Assembly: GCA_021151665.1 (NCBI GenBank)
Contig: JAGKWW010000034.1
Span: 1-31,148, forward strand
Direction: 5' to 3'
From: Flavobacteriaceae bacterium
Lineage (GTDB): Bacteria > Bacteroidota > Bacteroidia > Flavobacteriales > Flavobacteriaceae
DNA length: 31,148 nucleotides
The notes below the pieces were generated by a model. It was given only the letters and a program-made list of their open reading frames with translations. It searched no databases and was not told the origin of the DNA. The number at the start of each line of letters is the position of its first letter. Within the stretch, counting starts at the first letter, position 1. Made by a program: the position numbers and the translations under genes. This document shows, piece by piece, positions 1-8,941 of this stretch.

Positions 1-16
1 ACTCAAATTTATATTA

Positions 17-3000
17 ATGAAAGCAAAACTAAATGTTATGTTAACGTTGCTTGCGGCGTTAATGATGCAAATCACGTTTGCACAGGAAAGAACCGTTTCG
101 GGAACGGTTGTTGACGATGCCGGGCTGCCAATCCCCGGCGTAAACGTTGTCATTAAGGGTACCACTACCGGTACCCAGACTGATTTTGACGGTAAATACC
201 AGATCCAGGCAGCACCGACACAGGTATTGGTATTTAGCTTTGTGGGTATGTCCACAAAAGAAATGCCAGCCACTTCGGCAAGCATCAATGTAACTCTTGC
301 TATGGAAGCCACAGAACTTGAAGGTGTAGTGGTAACAGCGGTGGGTATCCGCAGGGAGAAATCTTCCATTGGTGCGGCCACTACTACGTTCAAGTCTGAC
401 GAGATCCTTGAAGGACAGCAGGCTAACGTTGCAGACGCAATTAAAGGTAAAGTAGCGGGGGTACAAATCTCGAGTACATCTACCGACCCGGGCGCTTCGT
501 CAAGCATCATCATTCGAGGAATAAAGTCGATGTCAAAAAGTAATCAGCCATTGTATGTAGTAGATGGCGTACCACTTTATGAAGCGAACAATGCCTCATC
601 GGATCTTACGAACGGCTATAACTTTGGAAACGCGGCAAATGACATTAATCCGCAGGACATCGAGAGCATGACGATCCTTAAAGGTGCTTCTGCAACGGTA
701 CTTTATGGTTCCAGGGCCGCGGGTGGTGCAATTATTATCACAACCAAAAAAGGTCGTGCAGGAAAGATGACTGTTGAATATACAAATGCAACATCTTTCA
801 CGCAGATCAACAGAACACCTAAATACCAGTCCGAATTCGGACAGGGATGGGATGGGCAGCATGCCCTAATCGAAAACGGTTCATGGGGGCCTCGTTTTGA
901 CAACCAGCCAAGGGTTTGGGGAAATGTGGTTGGCAATGCCCAGCTATTAAAGCCTTACTCGTTCCAGAAAGATCAATTGGAAAACTTTTTCACCATAGGC
1001 ACATCACGGATAAATTCAGTTTCGGTGTCCGGAGGGCAAGGCGATACTACTTTGAGGTTATCGTATACCAACACGCAACAGGATGGTATCTATCCGACAG
1101 ATGCGGACTCATTTGAGCGTAATGTACTCTCTATTGCAGGTAGCTCTAAAGTAAAAAACCTTAGTATCAGCGGATCGATGAGTTATGTAAATAACTTTGG
1201 CAGCAGTGTGGCCACAGGGCAGGGCTCAACCGTTTATAATAACCTGATGCAAATACCGAATGACCTGCCTATTACAGAATTTGCTGATTATACAGGTCCT
1301 TTCCATAACATCAGCAACTACTACACACCTTATGGCATTACCAACCCTTATTTTACACTTAATTCAAATGGTGCAGAAAACAGGAAAGAAAGGGTATACG
1401 GATCTTTCGAAACTAATTATACCGTTAACAGTTGGTTTAATGCTACTTATCGTTTTGGTATAGATGTGTCTGCCGACAGGAGCAAAATTTGGACAGCGCG
1501 CATTGATGCTGCGCCGGGAAGTCCGAATGACCTTTCGACTACTGAAACCCCCGGAAGTTATGCGGAAAGCTATGATCATGCAAAAGTACTGAACCACGAT
1601 ATCCTCGCTAACTTTGATTTTAAGATTACAGAAAAGCTAAGACTTCAAAATTCGGCAGGTTTTAATATATGGATGAAAGAGTATAGTGCCTTAGCAGCAT
1701 CTGTTCCAAGCCAGGACATTGCAGGTTTTTATAACCTGACTAACAGTTCCCAGATCCCTACTGTTAGTGCTACCAGCGACCTGAATAAAATTTACGGCCT
1801 TTATGACACGGCAACTTTATCTTACGATGATCAGATATTCCTGACCGGTAATATAAGAAATGACTGGTTTTCCAACCTTCCTGAAGCCAACAGGTCACAG
1901 CTTTATTTTGGAGGTAACGCAAGTTGGGTGTTTTCACGGACTTTTACCGGAATAGATAAGGTGTTAAATTATGGGAAGCTACGCGTGGGTTACGGTTCTT
2001 CTGGTGTAGGGACAGACCCTTATCAGGTTTTTGCTGTAAATACCCCGACCAATATCGCTGCAGGATTTGGTAACCTAAATTTCCCGATTAACGGCATTAG
2101 CGCATATGGTATCGGTAACAGGATGGAAAACATAAACCTGAAGCCTGAAATCAAGCGTGAATTTGAGATAGGTACAGAACTATCGTTCTTCAAGAACCGA
2201 ATCACTATTGACGCCACTTACTTTAATGCTAACACTGACAACCAGATTTTCCCTCTTCCGCTGGCCCCTTCTACAGGATATACTTCGCAGGTTGCCAACG
2301 TAGGAAATCTTCGGACTAAAGGCTTTGAGGCTTTGGTAAATATTGCCTGGATCAGGAACGACAACGGGTTCAACTGGAGCTCGAGCGTAAACTATACTAA
2401 AGCCGAAACCGTTCTGGAAGAGCTTGACCCAAGGATCTCTCAGGTAAACCTCGGGGGACTTACAACAATGCAGTATCTTGCTGTGCCTGGCCAGCCGGTT
2501 GGTCTGATCAAAGGTTATGTGCCTGAAAGGGACCCGAACGGAAATATTGTTGTTGACGTGAACGGTATTCCGGTAGCTGCTTCATCTCAGGAAGTATATG
2601 GCGATACACAATATGACTACACAATGGGTATTAGTAACACACTAAGCTATAAAGGTGTATCACTTGATTTTACTTTTGATATCCGCCAGGGTGGTTTAAT
2701 GTATTCAAGGACTGCAGACATTACAAGGTTTACAGGAAACTCTATCACGACAATTGAAAATGACAGAAATCCGTTTATTGTTCCTAACTCAGTTGTAAGA
2801 AACGTAGCTGGTGACGGTACTGTTACTTACACACCTAATACTACGCCGATTGATACAGAACACATGGATGACTACTACCGTGCAGACGCAATGGCCCGCA
2901 ATACAGTAATAGATAAGTCGTTTGTAAAACTTCGTGAAGTAGTACTTAGCTATAAGCTGCCAAGCGAGATTCTACAAGGCACCTTTATGCAGTCACTTTC

Positions 3001-3166
3001 ATTCTCGGTAATCGGGCGTAACCTTCTGCTCTGGACTCCGAGAAGCAACCAGTACATCGACCCGGAAGTATCAACATTCGGAAACGACCTTGCAGGACAA
3101 TTTGGCGAGTTTAGTGCTAACCCTTCTACAAGAAGCCTTGGTTTTAGCTTGAAAGCAACCTTTTAA
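17..3166 (+). CDS. SusC/RagA-family TonB-linked outer membrane receptor
   Basis: This is an outer-membrane TonB-dependent transporter that would import an oligomeric nutrient together with its SusD partner. Seen: a signal peptide of about 22 residues ending F-A before Q23, then a carboxypeptidase-regulatory-like domain (about 25-105, with GTVVDDAGLPIPGVNVVIKG and TDFDGKY), then a plug domain (about 130-250) with the SusC signatures QPLYVVDGVPL and ATVLYGSRAAGGAIIITTKK. The rest is a long beta-barrel rich in aromatic and Asn/Ser strands, ending in the C-terminal Phe usual for outer-membrane barrels. At 1049 residues the length is normal for the family. The SusD gene follows after 11 bases, so the two are almost certainly co-transcribed. 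Only 16 bases lie upstream, so the promoter and any regulator are outside the window. The substrate cannot be read from the sequence, and no glycosidase or peptidase lies in the visible locus. Confidence 0.95.
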   Translation: MKAKLNVMLTLLAALMMQITFAQERTVSGTVVDDAGLPIPGVNVVIKGTTTGTQTDFDGKYQIQAAPTQVLVFSFVGMSTKEMPATSASINVTLAMEATELEGVVVTAVGIRREKSSIGAATTTFKSDEILEGQQANVADAIKGKVAGVQISSTSTDPGASSSIIIRGIKSMSKSNQPLYVVDGVPLYEANNASSDLTNGYNFGNAANDINPQDIESMTILKGASATVLYGSRAAGGAIIITTKKGRAGKMTVEYTNATSFTQINRTPKYQSEFGQGWDGQHALIENGSWGPRFDNQPRVWGNVVGNAQLLKPYSFQKDQLENFFTIGTSRINSVSVSGGQGDTTLRLSYTNTQQDGIYPTDADSFERNVLSIAGSSKVKNLSISGSMSYVNNFGSSVATGQGSTVYNNLMQIPNDLPITEFADYTGPFHNISNYYTPYGITNPYFTLNSNGAENRKERVYGSFETNYTVNSWFNATYRFGIDVSADRSKIWTARIDAAPGSPNDLSTTETPGSYAESYDHAKVLNHDILANFDFKITEKLRLQNSAGFNIWMKEYSALAASVPSQDIAGFYNLTNSSQIPTVSATSDLNKIYGLYDTATLSYDDQIFLTGNIRNDWFSNLPEANRSQLYFGGNASWVFSRTFTGIDKVLNYGKLRVGYGSSGVGTDPYQVFAVNTPTNIAAGFGNLNFPINGISAYGIGNRMENINLKPEIKREFEIGTELSFFKNRITIDATYFNANTDNQIFPLPLAPSTGYTSQVANVGNLRTKGFEALVNIAWIRNDNGFNWSSSVNYTKAETVLEELDPRISQVNLGGLTTMQYLAVPGQPVGLIKGYVPERDPNGNIVVDVNGIPVAASSQEVYGDTQYDYTMGISNTLSYKGVSLDFTFDIRQGGLMYSRTADITRFTGNSITTIENDRNPFIVPNSVVRNVAGDGTVTYTPNTTPIDTEHMDDYYRADAMARNTVIDKSFVKLREVVLSYKLPSEILQGTFMQSLSFSVIGRNLLLWTPRSNQYIDPEVSTFGNDLAGQFGEFSANPSTRSLGFSLKATF

Positions 3167-3177
3167 TTAAATTGATT

Positions 3178-4671
3178 ATGAAAAAAATAAATAGATTTTT
3201 AGTCCTTTTTGTAACCGGGCTCTTTGTCGCTTCATGTGCGGAGGATCTGGACATTAACAGGGACCCTAACTTCCCAACCGAAATAAACGCAGGACTTGCG
3301 CTTACGTCTGCAGAAGGAACACTTGCTACGGTTGTAGGCGGAGAGATGATGAGTCTTGGCGGATTTTATGCCCAGTATCACACACAGGCGCCGAGTGCGA
3401 GCCAGTTTGAAAACATCGATTCATACAACCTCAACACAACCTACGCTAACACGCCCTGGACACTTTTGTATGCCGGCGTGCTTACAGACCTTAAATATGT
3501 AACGGATCAATCTAACACAAATGGTGATACCGCTACTGCACTGATGGCAGAGGTTTTACGTAGTTATACTTACCAGTATCTTGTAGACCTTTTTGGAGAC
3601 GTACCTTATAATGAGGCGCTTCAAATGGATAATGTTACACCACATGTGACTCCGGGTGAAGAAATCTACGCCGACCTGATAACCCGCATAGACGCCGCAG
3701 TAAATGCTTATGAAGCAAACCCTACAGAATCTGCAGCAGGTGCTCAGGATGTGATCTTTAATAGTAATATGAATAACTGGATCAAATTTGCCAACACACT
3801 GAAATTAAGAATGTACATGAGGATGGCATATACACCTCAGGCTAACCCTGCGGCAGTAACGGCGCTTATAGGTGAAGGTAACTTCTTAACCCAGGATGCC
3901 AAGTTTGACCTTTATGTAGAGTCTACTAATAAAAACAACCCATTTTACGGTACTTTCATTACGACTGCAGAGACAGGCCTTGGCGACGTAAACCATGTTG
4001 CGAGCAACACGCTTCATGATTTCTACACAGAAAATAACGACCCGCGCCTTATGGCTGCATTCCGCCCAAGCCCTACTAACGGATCTTACAATTCTATTCC
4101 TCAGGGAACAGGAAACAGTTTTAACAATCAGGCGAGAGATTATGCAAGGCCAAATGTCGGAGCGACAACTCCCGTGTTCTTCCTGACAGTATTTGAAAGT
4201 GAGTTTCTTCAGGCCGAAGCGCTTATCCGATATAGCGGTGGCTCTGGTGCGAAACAGCATTACGACGCAGGGGTAGCAGCATCGTTCGTTCTTTATTCAA
4301 CATATTTCGGATTGACCGGGGCAAATCCGACAGATTTTACCGGTGCCGGCGGTGTATATGAATTCCAGATGGGCGGTACAGTCGAGCAAATGGTAAGGCA
4401 GGTAATGATTCAGAAATGGGCTGCCCTTCCTTACGTAAACAACATCGAAGCTTACATTGAAGCTACGCGTACAAAGTTTCCTGAAGTTGTTGACGAGGGT
4501 ACGCAAGACTATGGCGACGGTAACAGGATACCATCTGCAATTTCGGTTCTTCCTGGAACTACGATTCCGAGTATTCTTTTCTACCCGGAGGCAGAACTGT
4601 CCCGTAATCCAAATATTACCCAACATTCATCACTTACTGAAAATGTTTGGTGGGATCAAAAACCTGAATAA
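3178..4671 (+). CDS. SusD/RagB-family nutrient-binding outer membrane lipoprotein
   Basis: This is the surface-exposed substrate-binding lid of the SusCD complex. Seen: a lipoprotein signal with lipobox V-A-S-C (lipidated Cys20) followed by A-E-D-L-D. Acidic residues just after the cysteine resemble the lipoprotein export signal that sends Bacteroidota lipoproteins to the cell surface. The early segment NRDPNFPTEIN and the helical TPR-like body (for example the run around LLYAGVLTDLKYV) fit the SusD-like_2 type. Length, about 497 residues, is typical. I chose the ATG at 3178 over the TTG at 3172 because it gives a normal Lys-Lys signal peptide. The gene follows susC by 11 bases and precedes the next lipoprotein by 8, which supports one operon. 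Confidence 0.93.
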   Translation: MKKINRFLVLFVTGLFVASCAEDLDINRDPNFPTEINAGLALTSAEGTLATVVGGEMMSLGGFYAQYHTQAPSASQFENIDSYNLNTTYANTPWTLLYAGVLTDLKYVTDQSNTNGDTATALMAEVLRSYTYQYLVDLFGDVPYNEALQMDNVTPHVTPGEEIYADLITRIDAAVNAYEANPTESAAGAQDVIFNSNMNNWIKFANTLKLRMYMRMAYTPQANPAAVTALIGEGNFLTQDAKFDLYVESTNKNNPFYGTFITTAETGLGDVNHVASNTLHDFYTENNDPRLMAAFRPSPTNGSYNSIPQGTGNSFNNQARDYARPNVGATTPVFFLTVFESEFLQAEALIRYSGGSGAKQHYDAGVAASFVLYSTYFGLTGANPTDFTGAGGVYEFQMGGTVEQMVRQVMIQKWAALPYVNNIEAYIEATRTKFPEVVDEGTQDYGDGNRIPSAISVLPGTTIPSILFYPEAELSRNPNITQHSSLTENVWWDQKPE

Positions 4672-4679
4672 TTATAGCT

Positions 4680-5432
4680 ATGAAAAATTTATATAAACTA
4701 TCTTTTATAGGATTGTTGGGGCTATCGCTTAGCCTTACGTCCTGCAGTAATGAAGATCCGATATCTTCAACTGTAACCAATTATCCGGTAATAACCGTTA
4801 ACGGAGACGACCTGCTGTTCGCCCCTCGCGGCGCAGCCTTTACTGATCCGGGAGCCGTAGCTACTATCGGCGAGGAAGACGTACCCGTTGATATCACATA
4901 CGCCGGACGCTTTAGAGGAGAGACGTATGAAGGAACACTTCCTACAGACGTAGCCGACCTTTATACCGCTACGTATTCCGCCATGAATGAAGATGGATTT
5001 GCAGGAACTGCTACCCGTCAGATTTATGTGGGCAACACCGGTGACCTGGTAAATAGTATCGAGGGGCTTTACAGGGCTACTGTAACCCGTAATGGGGTGC
5101 TTACGGCACAGTATACCGACCTTGAGTATGTGGTAATATGGAAAAACGACGATGGCACCTACGAAATATCTGATGCGATTGGTGGGTATTATGACCTCGG
5201 GCGTGCCTATGGTATAGACTATATCACTCCGGGTGGTATTATTGTAGCCAACAACATCCCTGCTAACAGCTTTAGCTTCCCTGGTACTCAGTATAATGGT
5301 ACGTTTGGCGACCCGACCGAGATCACTTCACTTACCGTGCACCCTGAAACACACAGTATAGATATGGTGACCGTGTGGAATACAACAACAACTTACACCT
5401 TTGCAATCCACCTGGAACAGGTACAACCTTAA
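4680..5432 (+). CDS. SusCD-associated lipoprotein, DUF5012/Ig-like
   Basis: This is an outer-membrane, probably surface, lipoprotein accessory to the SusCD pair. Seen: a signal peptide with lipobox L-T-S-C (Cys22) and S-N-E-D after it. An immunoglobulin-like segment follows (about residues 35-120), with the pattern PVITVNGDDLLF ... FTDPGAVATIGEEDVPV ... YTATYSAMNEDGFAGTATR that I associate with DUF5011/DUF5012 (BT_2262-like) proteins. A C-terminal beta-rich region starts around SIEGLYRATVTRNG. The gene lies 8 bases after susD and the next start is 12 bases after its stop. Co-binding of the same ligand is inferred from position only; no catalytic motif is visible. Confidence 0.8.
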   Translation: MKNLYKLSFIGLLGLSLSLTSCSNEDPISSTVTNYPVITVNGDDLLFAPRGAAFTDPGAVATIGEEDVPVDITYAGRFRGETYEGTLPTDVADLYTATYSAMNEDGFAGTATRQIYVGNTGDLVNSIEGLYRATVTRNGVLTAQYTDLEYVVIWKNDDGTYEISDAIGGYYDLGRAYGIDYITPGGIIVANNIPANSFSFPGTQYNGTFGDPTEITSLTVHPETHSIDMVTVWNTTTTYTFAIHLEQVQP

Positions 5433-5444
5433 TTGCGAACACAA

Positions 5445-5957
5445 ATGAAGAATATAAAAAACAACATAAAATTGCTTGCTGTAGCACTGGCTATGACGGC
5501 AACACTGGCTTCGTGTGATGACAAACGCGGCTATGATGATTATGAACCGGGAGGTACGCCGACACAGGCAATGAACGGGGAATGGTGGATAGACATTACT
5601 GACGAGGCTACCGGTGACCTACAAGTTGCCCACGCCCTTCATAAAACGTATGATGACAATAACGGACGCATGTATATCAGCGACCGTTCCGGCTCAAGCT
5701 TCACCGGATGGTGGCTGGAAAGCCTCGTGGATGTAAATACGTCTGACTTGTCATTTAGCGCTACCAACGAATTTAACTTTGCTGACGAGTCTGCCGTAAC
5801 CATTACCGAAGGTAAGATTTACAAAAATGCCGGCCACTCGCGCACCGGCGTAGTTACAGATAGTATCGCGTTTAAGGCGGTATTTGATTACGACCCGGGA
5901 ACTACCCTTCTTTTTACAGGGCATAAGCGTACCGGTTTCGAAGAAGATGAATATTAG
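5445..5957 (+). CDS. Lipid_bd-like (PF12888-type) small lipoprotein
   Basis: This is a small surface or periplasmic lipoprotein that closes the SusCD locus. Seen: a signal peptide with lipobox L-A-S-C and D-D-K-R after the cysteine (acidic, compatible with surface export), then a compact beta-rich domain beginning MNGEWWIDITDEATGD and containing YDDNNGRMYISDRSGSSF. Lipid_bd proteins encoded next to SusCD pairs have this pattern; they are thought to be calycin-like ligand-binding barrels, not enzymes. I use the ATG at 5445; a TTG at 5433 would add four residues before an otherwise ordinary signal peptide. A strong hairpin terminator begins 18 bases after the stop. Confidence 0.75.
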   Translation: MKNIKNNIKLLAVALAMTATLASCDDKRGYDDYEPGGTPTQAMNGEWWIDITDEATGDLQVAHALHKTYDDNNGRMYISDRSGSSFTGWWLESLVDVNTSDLSFSATNEFNFADESAVTITEGKIYKNAGHSRTGVVTDSIAFKAVFDYDPGTTLLFTGHKRTGFEEDEY

Positions 5958-5975
5958 GATTCCAAATCCGTTTTT

Positions 5976-6004
5976 AAAACCATCCCCAACGGGATGGTTT
6001 TTTT
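5976..6004 (+). terminator. Rho-independent terminator of the SusCD operon
   Basis: An 11-bp perfect stem (5976-5986 with 5991-6001, arms AAAACCATCCC and GGGATGGTTTT) has a CAAC loop, and the T run continues to 6004. It lies 18 bases after the last SusCD-operon stop codon. The T tract runs straight into the rlmB promoter element. Confidence 0.88.
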
Positions 6005-6005
6005 A

Positions 6006-6013
6006 TACCTTTG
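6006..6013 (+). promoter_or_regulatory. Putative -7 promoter element of rlmB
   Basis: TACCTTTG exactly matches the Bacteroidetes -7 consensus TAnnTTTG. It ends only four bases before the rlmB ATG at 6018. No clear -33 TTG lies 17-23 bases upstream, because that region is the preceding terminator hairpin. If active, transcription would begin at or next to the start codon. Confidence 0.5.
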
Positions 6014-6017
6014 CATC

Positions 6018-6755
6018 ATGGAAAAAGAGAATCAGATCTTTGGCCTCAGGGCAATCATCGAAGCAATAAACGCAGGACGCGAAATTGACAAAGTGTTTAT
6101 TCAGAAAGACGCACAGGGCGAACTCATGCGCCAGCTAATGTCGGCATTGAAAAAGCATAACGTTAATTACAGTTATGTCCCTGCAGAAAAGCTCAACCGC
6201 CTTACTCCCAACAACCATCAGGGTGCGGTGGCCACAATTGCACCGATAAAATTCCACACCCTTGAGGCAATGGTAGAGATGGTTCTGGAGAGTGGTAAAA
6301 CACCTCTTTTCCTTATCCTGGACCAATTGTCTGACGCGCGTAATTTTGGCGCAATAATCCGCACTGCAGAATGCACGGGTGTGAATGGGATTATTGTACA
6401 AAAGCAGGGATCGGCGCCCGTAAATGGCGACACCGTTAAAACCTCCGCAGGAGCTGTTTTTAATGTACCTATTTGCAAAGTCGAGCACATCAAAGACGCA
6501 ATTTTCCACCTTCAGGGATCCGGGATAAAAACAGTGGCTGCCACGGAAAAGACAGATGATACCCTTTATGACATCGACTTATCTACTCCTGTCGCAATAA
6601 TTATGGGAAGCGAAGACCGCGGCATCAATCCATCGGTGCTTAAAATCGTAGATGAAAAAGCAAAACTACCTATGTTCGGCACCATTTCATCGCTCAACGT
6701 TTCTGTAGCATGCGGAGCATTTCTCTATGAAACGGTAAGGCAGCGCCTTAAATAA
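6018..6755 (+). CDS. rlmB: 23S rRNA (guanosine-2'-O)-methyltransferase RlmB-like (SpoU/TrmH family)
   Basis: This enzyme transfers a methyl group from S-adenosylmethionine to the 2'-OH of a guanosine in 23S rRNA (G2251 in E. coli numbering). Seen: an N-terminal substrate-binding domain (about 1-75) beginning with IFGLRAIIEAINAG, then the SPOUT domain with its three motifs: ARNFGAIIRTAE (motif 1, Asn and Arg), IIMGSEDRGI (motif 2) and ISSLNVSVACGAF (motif 3, knot). At 245 residues the length is standard. I chose ATG 6018; an in-frame ATG at 5994 lies inside the upstream terminator. The stop codon abuts that of the convergent rhomboid gene with no spacer. Confidence 0.9.
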   Translation: MEKENQIFGLRAIIEAINAGREIDKVFIQKDAQGELMRQLMSALKKHNVNYSYVPAEKLNRLTPNNHQGAVATIAPIKFHTLEAMVEMVLESGKTPLFLILDQLSDARNFGAIIRTAECTGVNGIIVQKQGSAPVNGDTVKTSAGAVFNVPICKVEHIKDAIFHLQGSGIKTVAATEKTDDTLYDIDLSTPVAIIMGSEDRGINPSVLKIVDEKAKLPMFGTISSLNVSVACGAFLYETVRQRLK

Positions 6756-7541
6756 TTATTCAGCTACATCTTGCAAAGGGTCGTCATCTGCTTTGGCAGG
6801 AATGATATGATATATATATTTTAGGGAAGGTGGCGATATGATCTCCGCATCTATTACCTCTATATCTTCAGGCTTCGGGGGGTTTACAAAGTTGCCATCT
6901 GCGTCAAACCGTTTCATGAACGCATCTTTTGACGGATCAAAGTCAGGGCGTTGCCAGTCATACACGATTTGCTTTTCGTATTGCGGCGTGTCGTAAATGT
7001 ATGCGAAAAGCAGCCCTGCAAGCATGCCGCCTAAATGCCCCTCCCAGGATATCTCCTGCCCCGCCCCGGGAAATATGTACCAAACCATACCCCCGTACAA
7101 AACCACCACAGTAAGTGAAAGCGCTACCAGCCTATAGTACCGCGTTTGCATTCCCTTGAAGAATATAAAACTCACCAAAACGTATATTAGTCCGCTGGCA
7201 CCGATATGATAGGAATTGCCTCTCCCGATAAGCCAGGTAAAAAAACCGGAAAGCAAAATTCCGTATACGATAACCTTAAGGGCCTGCTCCCTGTAAAAGT
7301 AACGCAACGCCATGATGAGGATAAGCAGTGGAAAGCTGTTATTGTAGATATGGCTGATATCGCCGTGAAGAAAAGGGCTAAAAATAATTCCGCGCAATCC
7401 GGTAAATGTCCGCGGCATAATGCCAAAATCGCTCAGGTCGCCAAATTTTACCTCAACCCAGAATACTGCCCAGATAGCCAGCACGAAATAAAGCGGCCAT
7501 GCAAGAACCGAGGGGGAAAACCTGAATTGATTGTCTTTCAT
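6756..7541 (-). CDS. Rhomboid-family intramembrane serine protease
   Basis: This is a polytopic inner-membrane protease that cleaves transmembrane segments of unknown substrates. Seen: the catalytic Ser116 in YHIGASGLIY, the catalytic His169 in SWEGHLGG, and the helix-2 oxyanion-hole signature HGDISHIYNN (His59, His64, Asn67). Several hydrophobic helices lie between residues 12 and 200, followed by a hydrophilic cytoplasmic tail of about 65 residues ending in D-V-A-E. Length (261) fits the bacterial six-helix class. It is convergent with rlmB, stop codon to stop codon, and divergent from rarA. Confidence 0.93.
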   Translation of the reverse strand: MKDNQFRFSPSVLAWPLYFVLAIWAVFWVEVKFGDLSDFGIMPRTFTGLRGIIFSPFLHGDISHIYNNSFPLLILIMALRYFYREQALKVIVYGILLSGFFTWLIGRGNSYHIGASGLIYVLVSFIFFKGMQTRYYRLVALSLTVVVLYGGMVWYIFPGAGQEISWEGHLGGMLAGLLFAYIYDTPQYEKQIVYDWQRPDFDPSKDAFMKRFDADGNFVNPPKPEDIEVIDAEIISPPSLKYIYHIIPAKADDDPLQDVAE

Positions 7542-7640
7542 AGCGGCAGACGCTCAAAAACCCGTCCAAACAAATATTACTGATAATTTGTCAGGGGATT
7601 TGCATGGTAGTACCCTCACGAATAATTGATTTGAAAACCG

Positions 7641-7648
7641 TAAATTTA
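7641..7648 (+). promoter_or_regulatory. Possible -7 element of rarA
   Basis: TAAATTTA matches TAnnTTTG except for the last base and ends four bases before the rarA ATG, the same placement as the element before rlmB. No convincing -33 TTG is seen at 17-23 bases upstream. This is weak evidence on its own. Confidence 0.25.
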
Positions 7649-7652
7649 CAGT

Positions 7653-8930
7653 ATGGAAGCACCTCTCGCCGAACGCATACGCCCTAAGCATTTATCAGAC
7701 TACATCAGCCAGCAGCACCTTGTGGGGCCAAATGGCTCGCTTACCAACCAGATAGCCCGCGGCATCATCCCTTCGCTGATACTATGGGGGCCACCCGGTA
7801 CCGGAAAAACTACCCTGGCCCAGATTATGGCAGAGGAGTCAGGGCGGCCATTCTACGTGCTTAGCGCCATCAACAGCGGAGTGAAGGATGTTCGTGAGGT
7901 AATCGATAAAGCTAAGCAAAGCGGTGGACTGTTCACAGCCAAGAACCCTATTCTCTTTATAGATGAGATACACCGTTTCAGTAAATCGCAGCAGGATTCA
8001 CTTCTGGCCGCTGTAGAACGCGGATGGGTAACGCTGATTGGTGCAACTACCGAGAACCCGAGCTTTGAGGTAATTCCCGCATTGCTATCGCGATGCCAGG
8101 TATATGTACTCAACCCATTTTCGCGCGAAGACCTCGAGGCTTTGCTGCACCGGGCGATGATTGCCGATGAACAGCTAAAGAAAAAGAATATCGACCTGAG
8201 GGAAACTGAGGCACTTCTCCGGCTTTCTGGCGGAGACGGCCGCAAGCTGCTCAATATATTTGAATTGGTAATTAATGCTTCGGAGGATGAGGATATCGTG
8301 ATTACCAATGGACGCGTAATGCAGCTCGTTCAGAAAAACACCGTTTTGTATGACAAAACCGGCGAGCAACACTATGACATAATTTCCGCTTTTATAAAAT
8401 CAATGCGCGGCAGCGACCCCAACGGCGCTGTATATTGGCTGGCCCGTATGATTGAAGGTGGTGAAGACCTGAAATTTATTGCACGGCGAATGCTGATACT
8501 TGCGTCTGAAGACATTGGCAATGCCAACCCTACTGCCCTTATCATGGCAAATAACGCTTTTCAGGCGGTAAGCACTATAGGCTATCCGGAGTCGCGGATT
8601 ATCCTTAGCCAGTGTGCTATCTATCTGGCAACTTCGCCGAAAAGCAATGCCAGCTATATGGCCATAGGGAAAGCGCAGCAGATTGTGAAGCAAACCGGAG
8701 ATCTGCCCGTTCCACTGCACCTGCGCAATGCGCCAACCAAACTGATGAAAGAGTTAGGGTACGGCGACGATTATAAATATGCCCACGATTTTACCGACAA
8801 TTTTGCCGATCAGGAGTTCTTGCCTGATGATATTGCCGATACCGCATTCTACGATCCGGGAAATAACAGCCGTGAAAACAGCACGCGGGAATTTTTGCGG
8901 AATCGGTGGAAAGGGAAATATGGATATTAG
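7653..8930 (+). CDS. rarA: Replication-associated recombination protein A (RarA/MgsA AAA+ ATPase)
   Basis: This cytoplasmic AAA+ ATPase is related to clamp loaders and to eukaryotic WRNIP1 and acts at stalled replication forks. Seen: Walker A GPPGTGKT (46-53), Walker B ILFIDEIHRF, sensor 1 in TLIGATTENPSFEV, an Arg-finger region SRCQVYVLNPFS, and the characteristic C-terminal tetramerisation region with SMRGSDPNGAVYWLARMIEGGED and ASEDIGNANPTAL. Length (425) is normal. The ATG at 7653 begins the family-typical E-A-P-L-A-E-R-I-R-P sequence. It is monocistronic and ends at a repeat region shared with a convergent gene. Confidence 0.95.
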   Translation: MEAPLAERIRPKHLSDYISQQHLVGPNGSLTNQIARGIIPSLILWGPPGTGKTTLAQIMAEESGRPFYVLSAINSGVKDVREVIDKAKQSGGLFTAKNPILFIDEIHRFSKSQQDSLLAAVERGWVTLIGATTENPSFEVIPALLSRCQVYVLNPFSREDLEALLHRAMIADEQLKKKNIDLRETEALLRLSGGDGRKLLNIFELVINASEDEDIVITNGRVMQLVQKNTVLYDKTGEQHYDIISAFIKSMRGSDPNGAVYWLARMIEGGEDLKFIARRMLILASEDIGNANPTALIMANNAFQAVSTIGYPESRIILSQCAIYLATSPKSNASYMAIGKAQQIVKQTGDLPVPLHLRNAPTKLMKELGYGDDYKYAHDFTDNFADQEFLPDDIADTAFYDPGNNSRENSTREFLRNRWKGKYGY

Positions 8931-8941
8931 TTAAGACTTAC

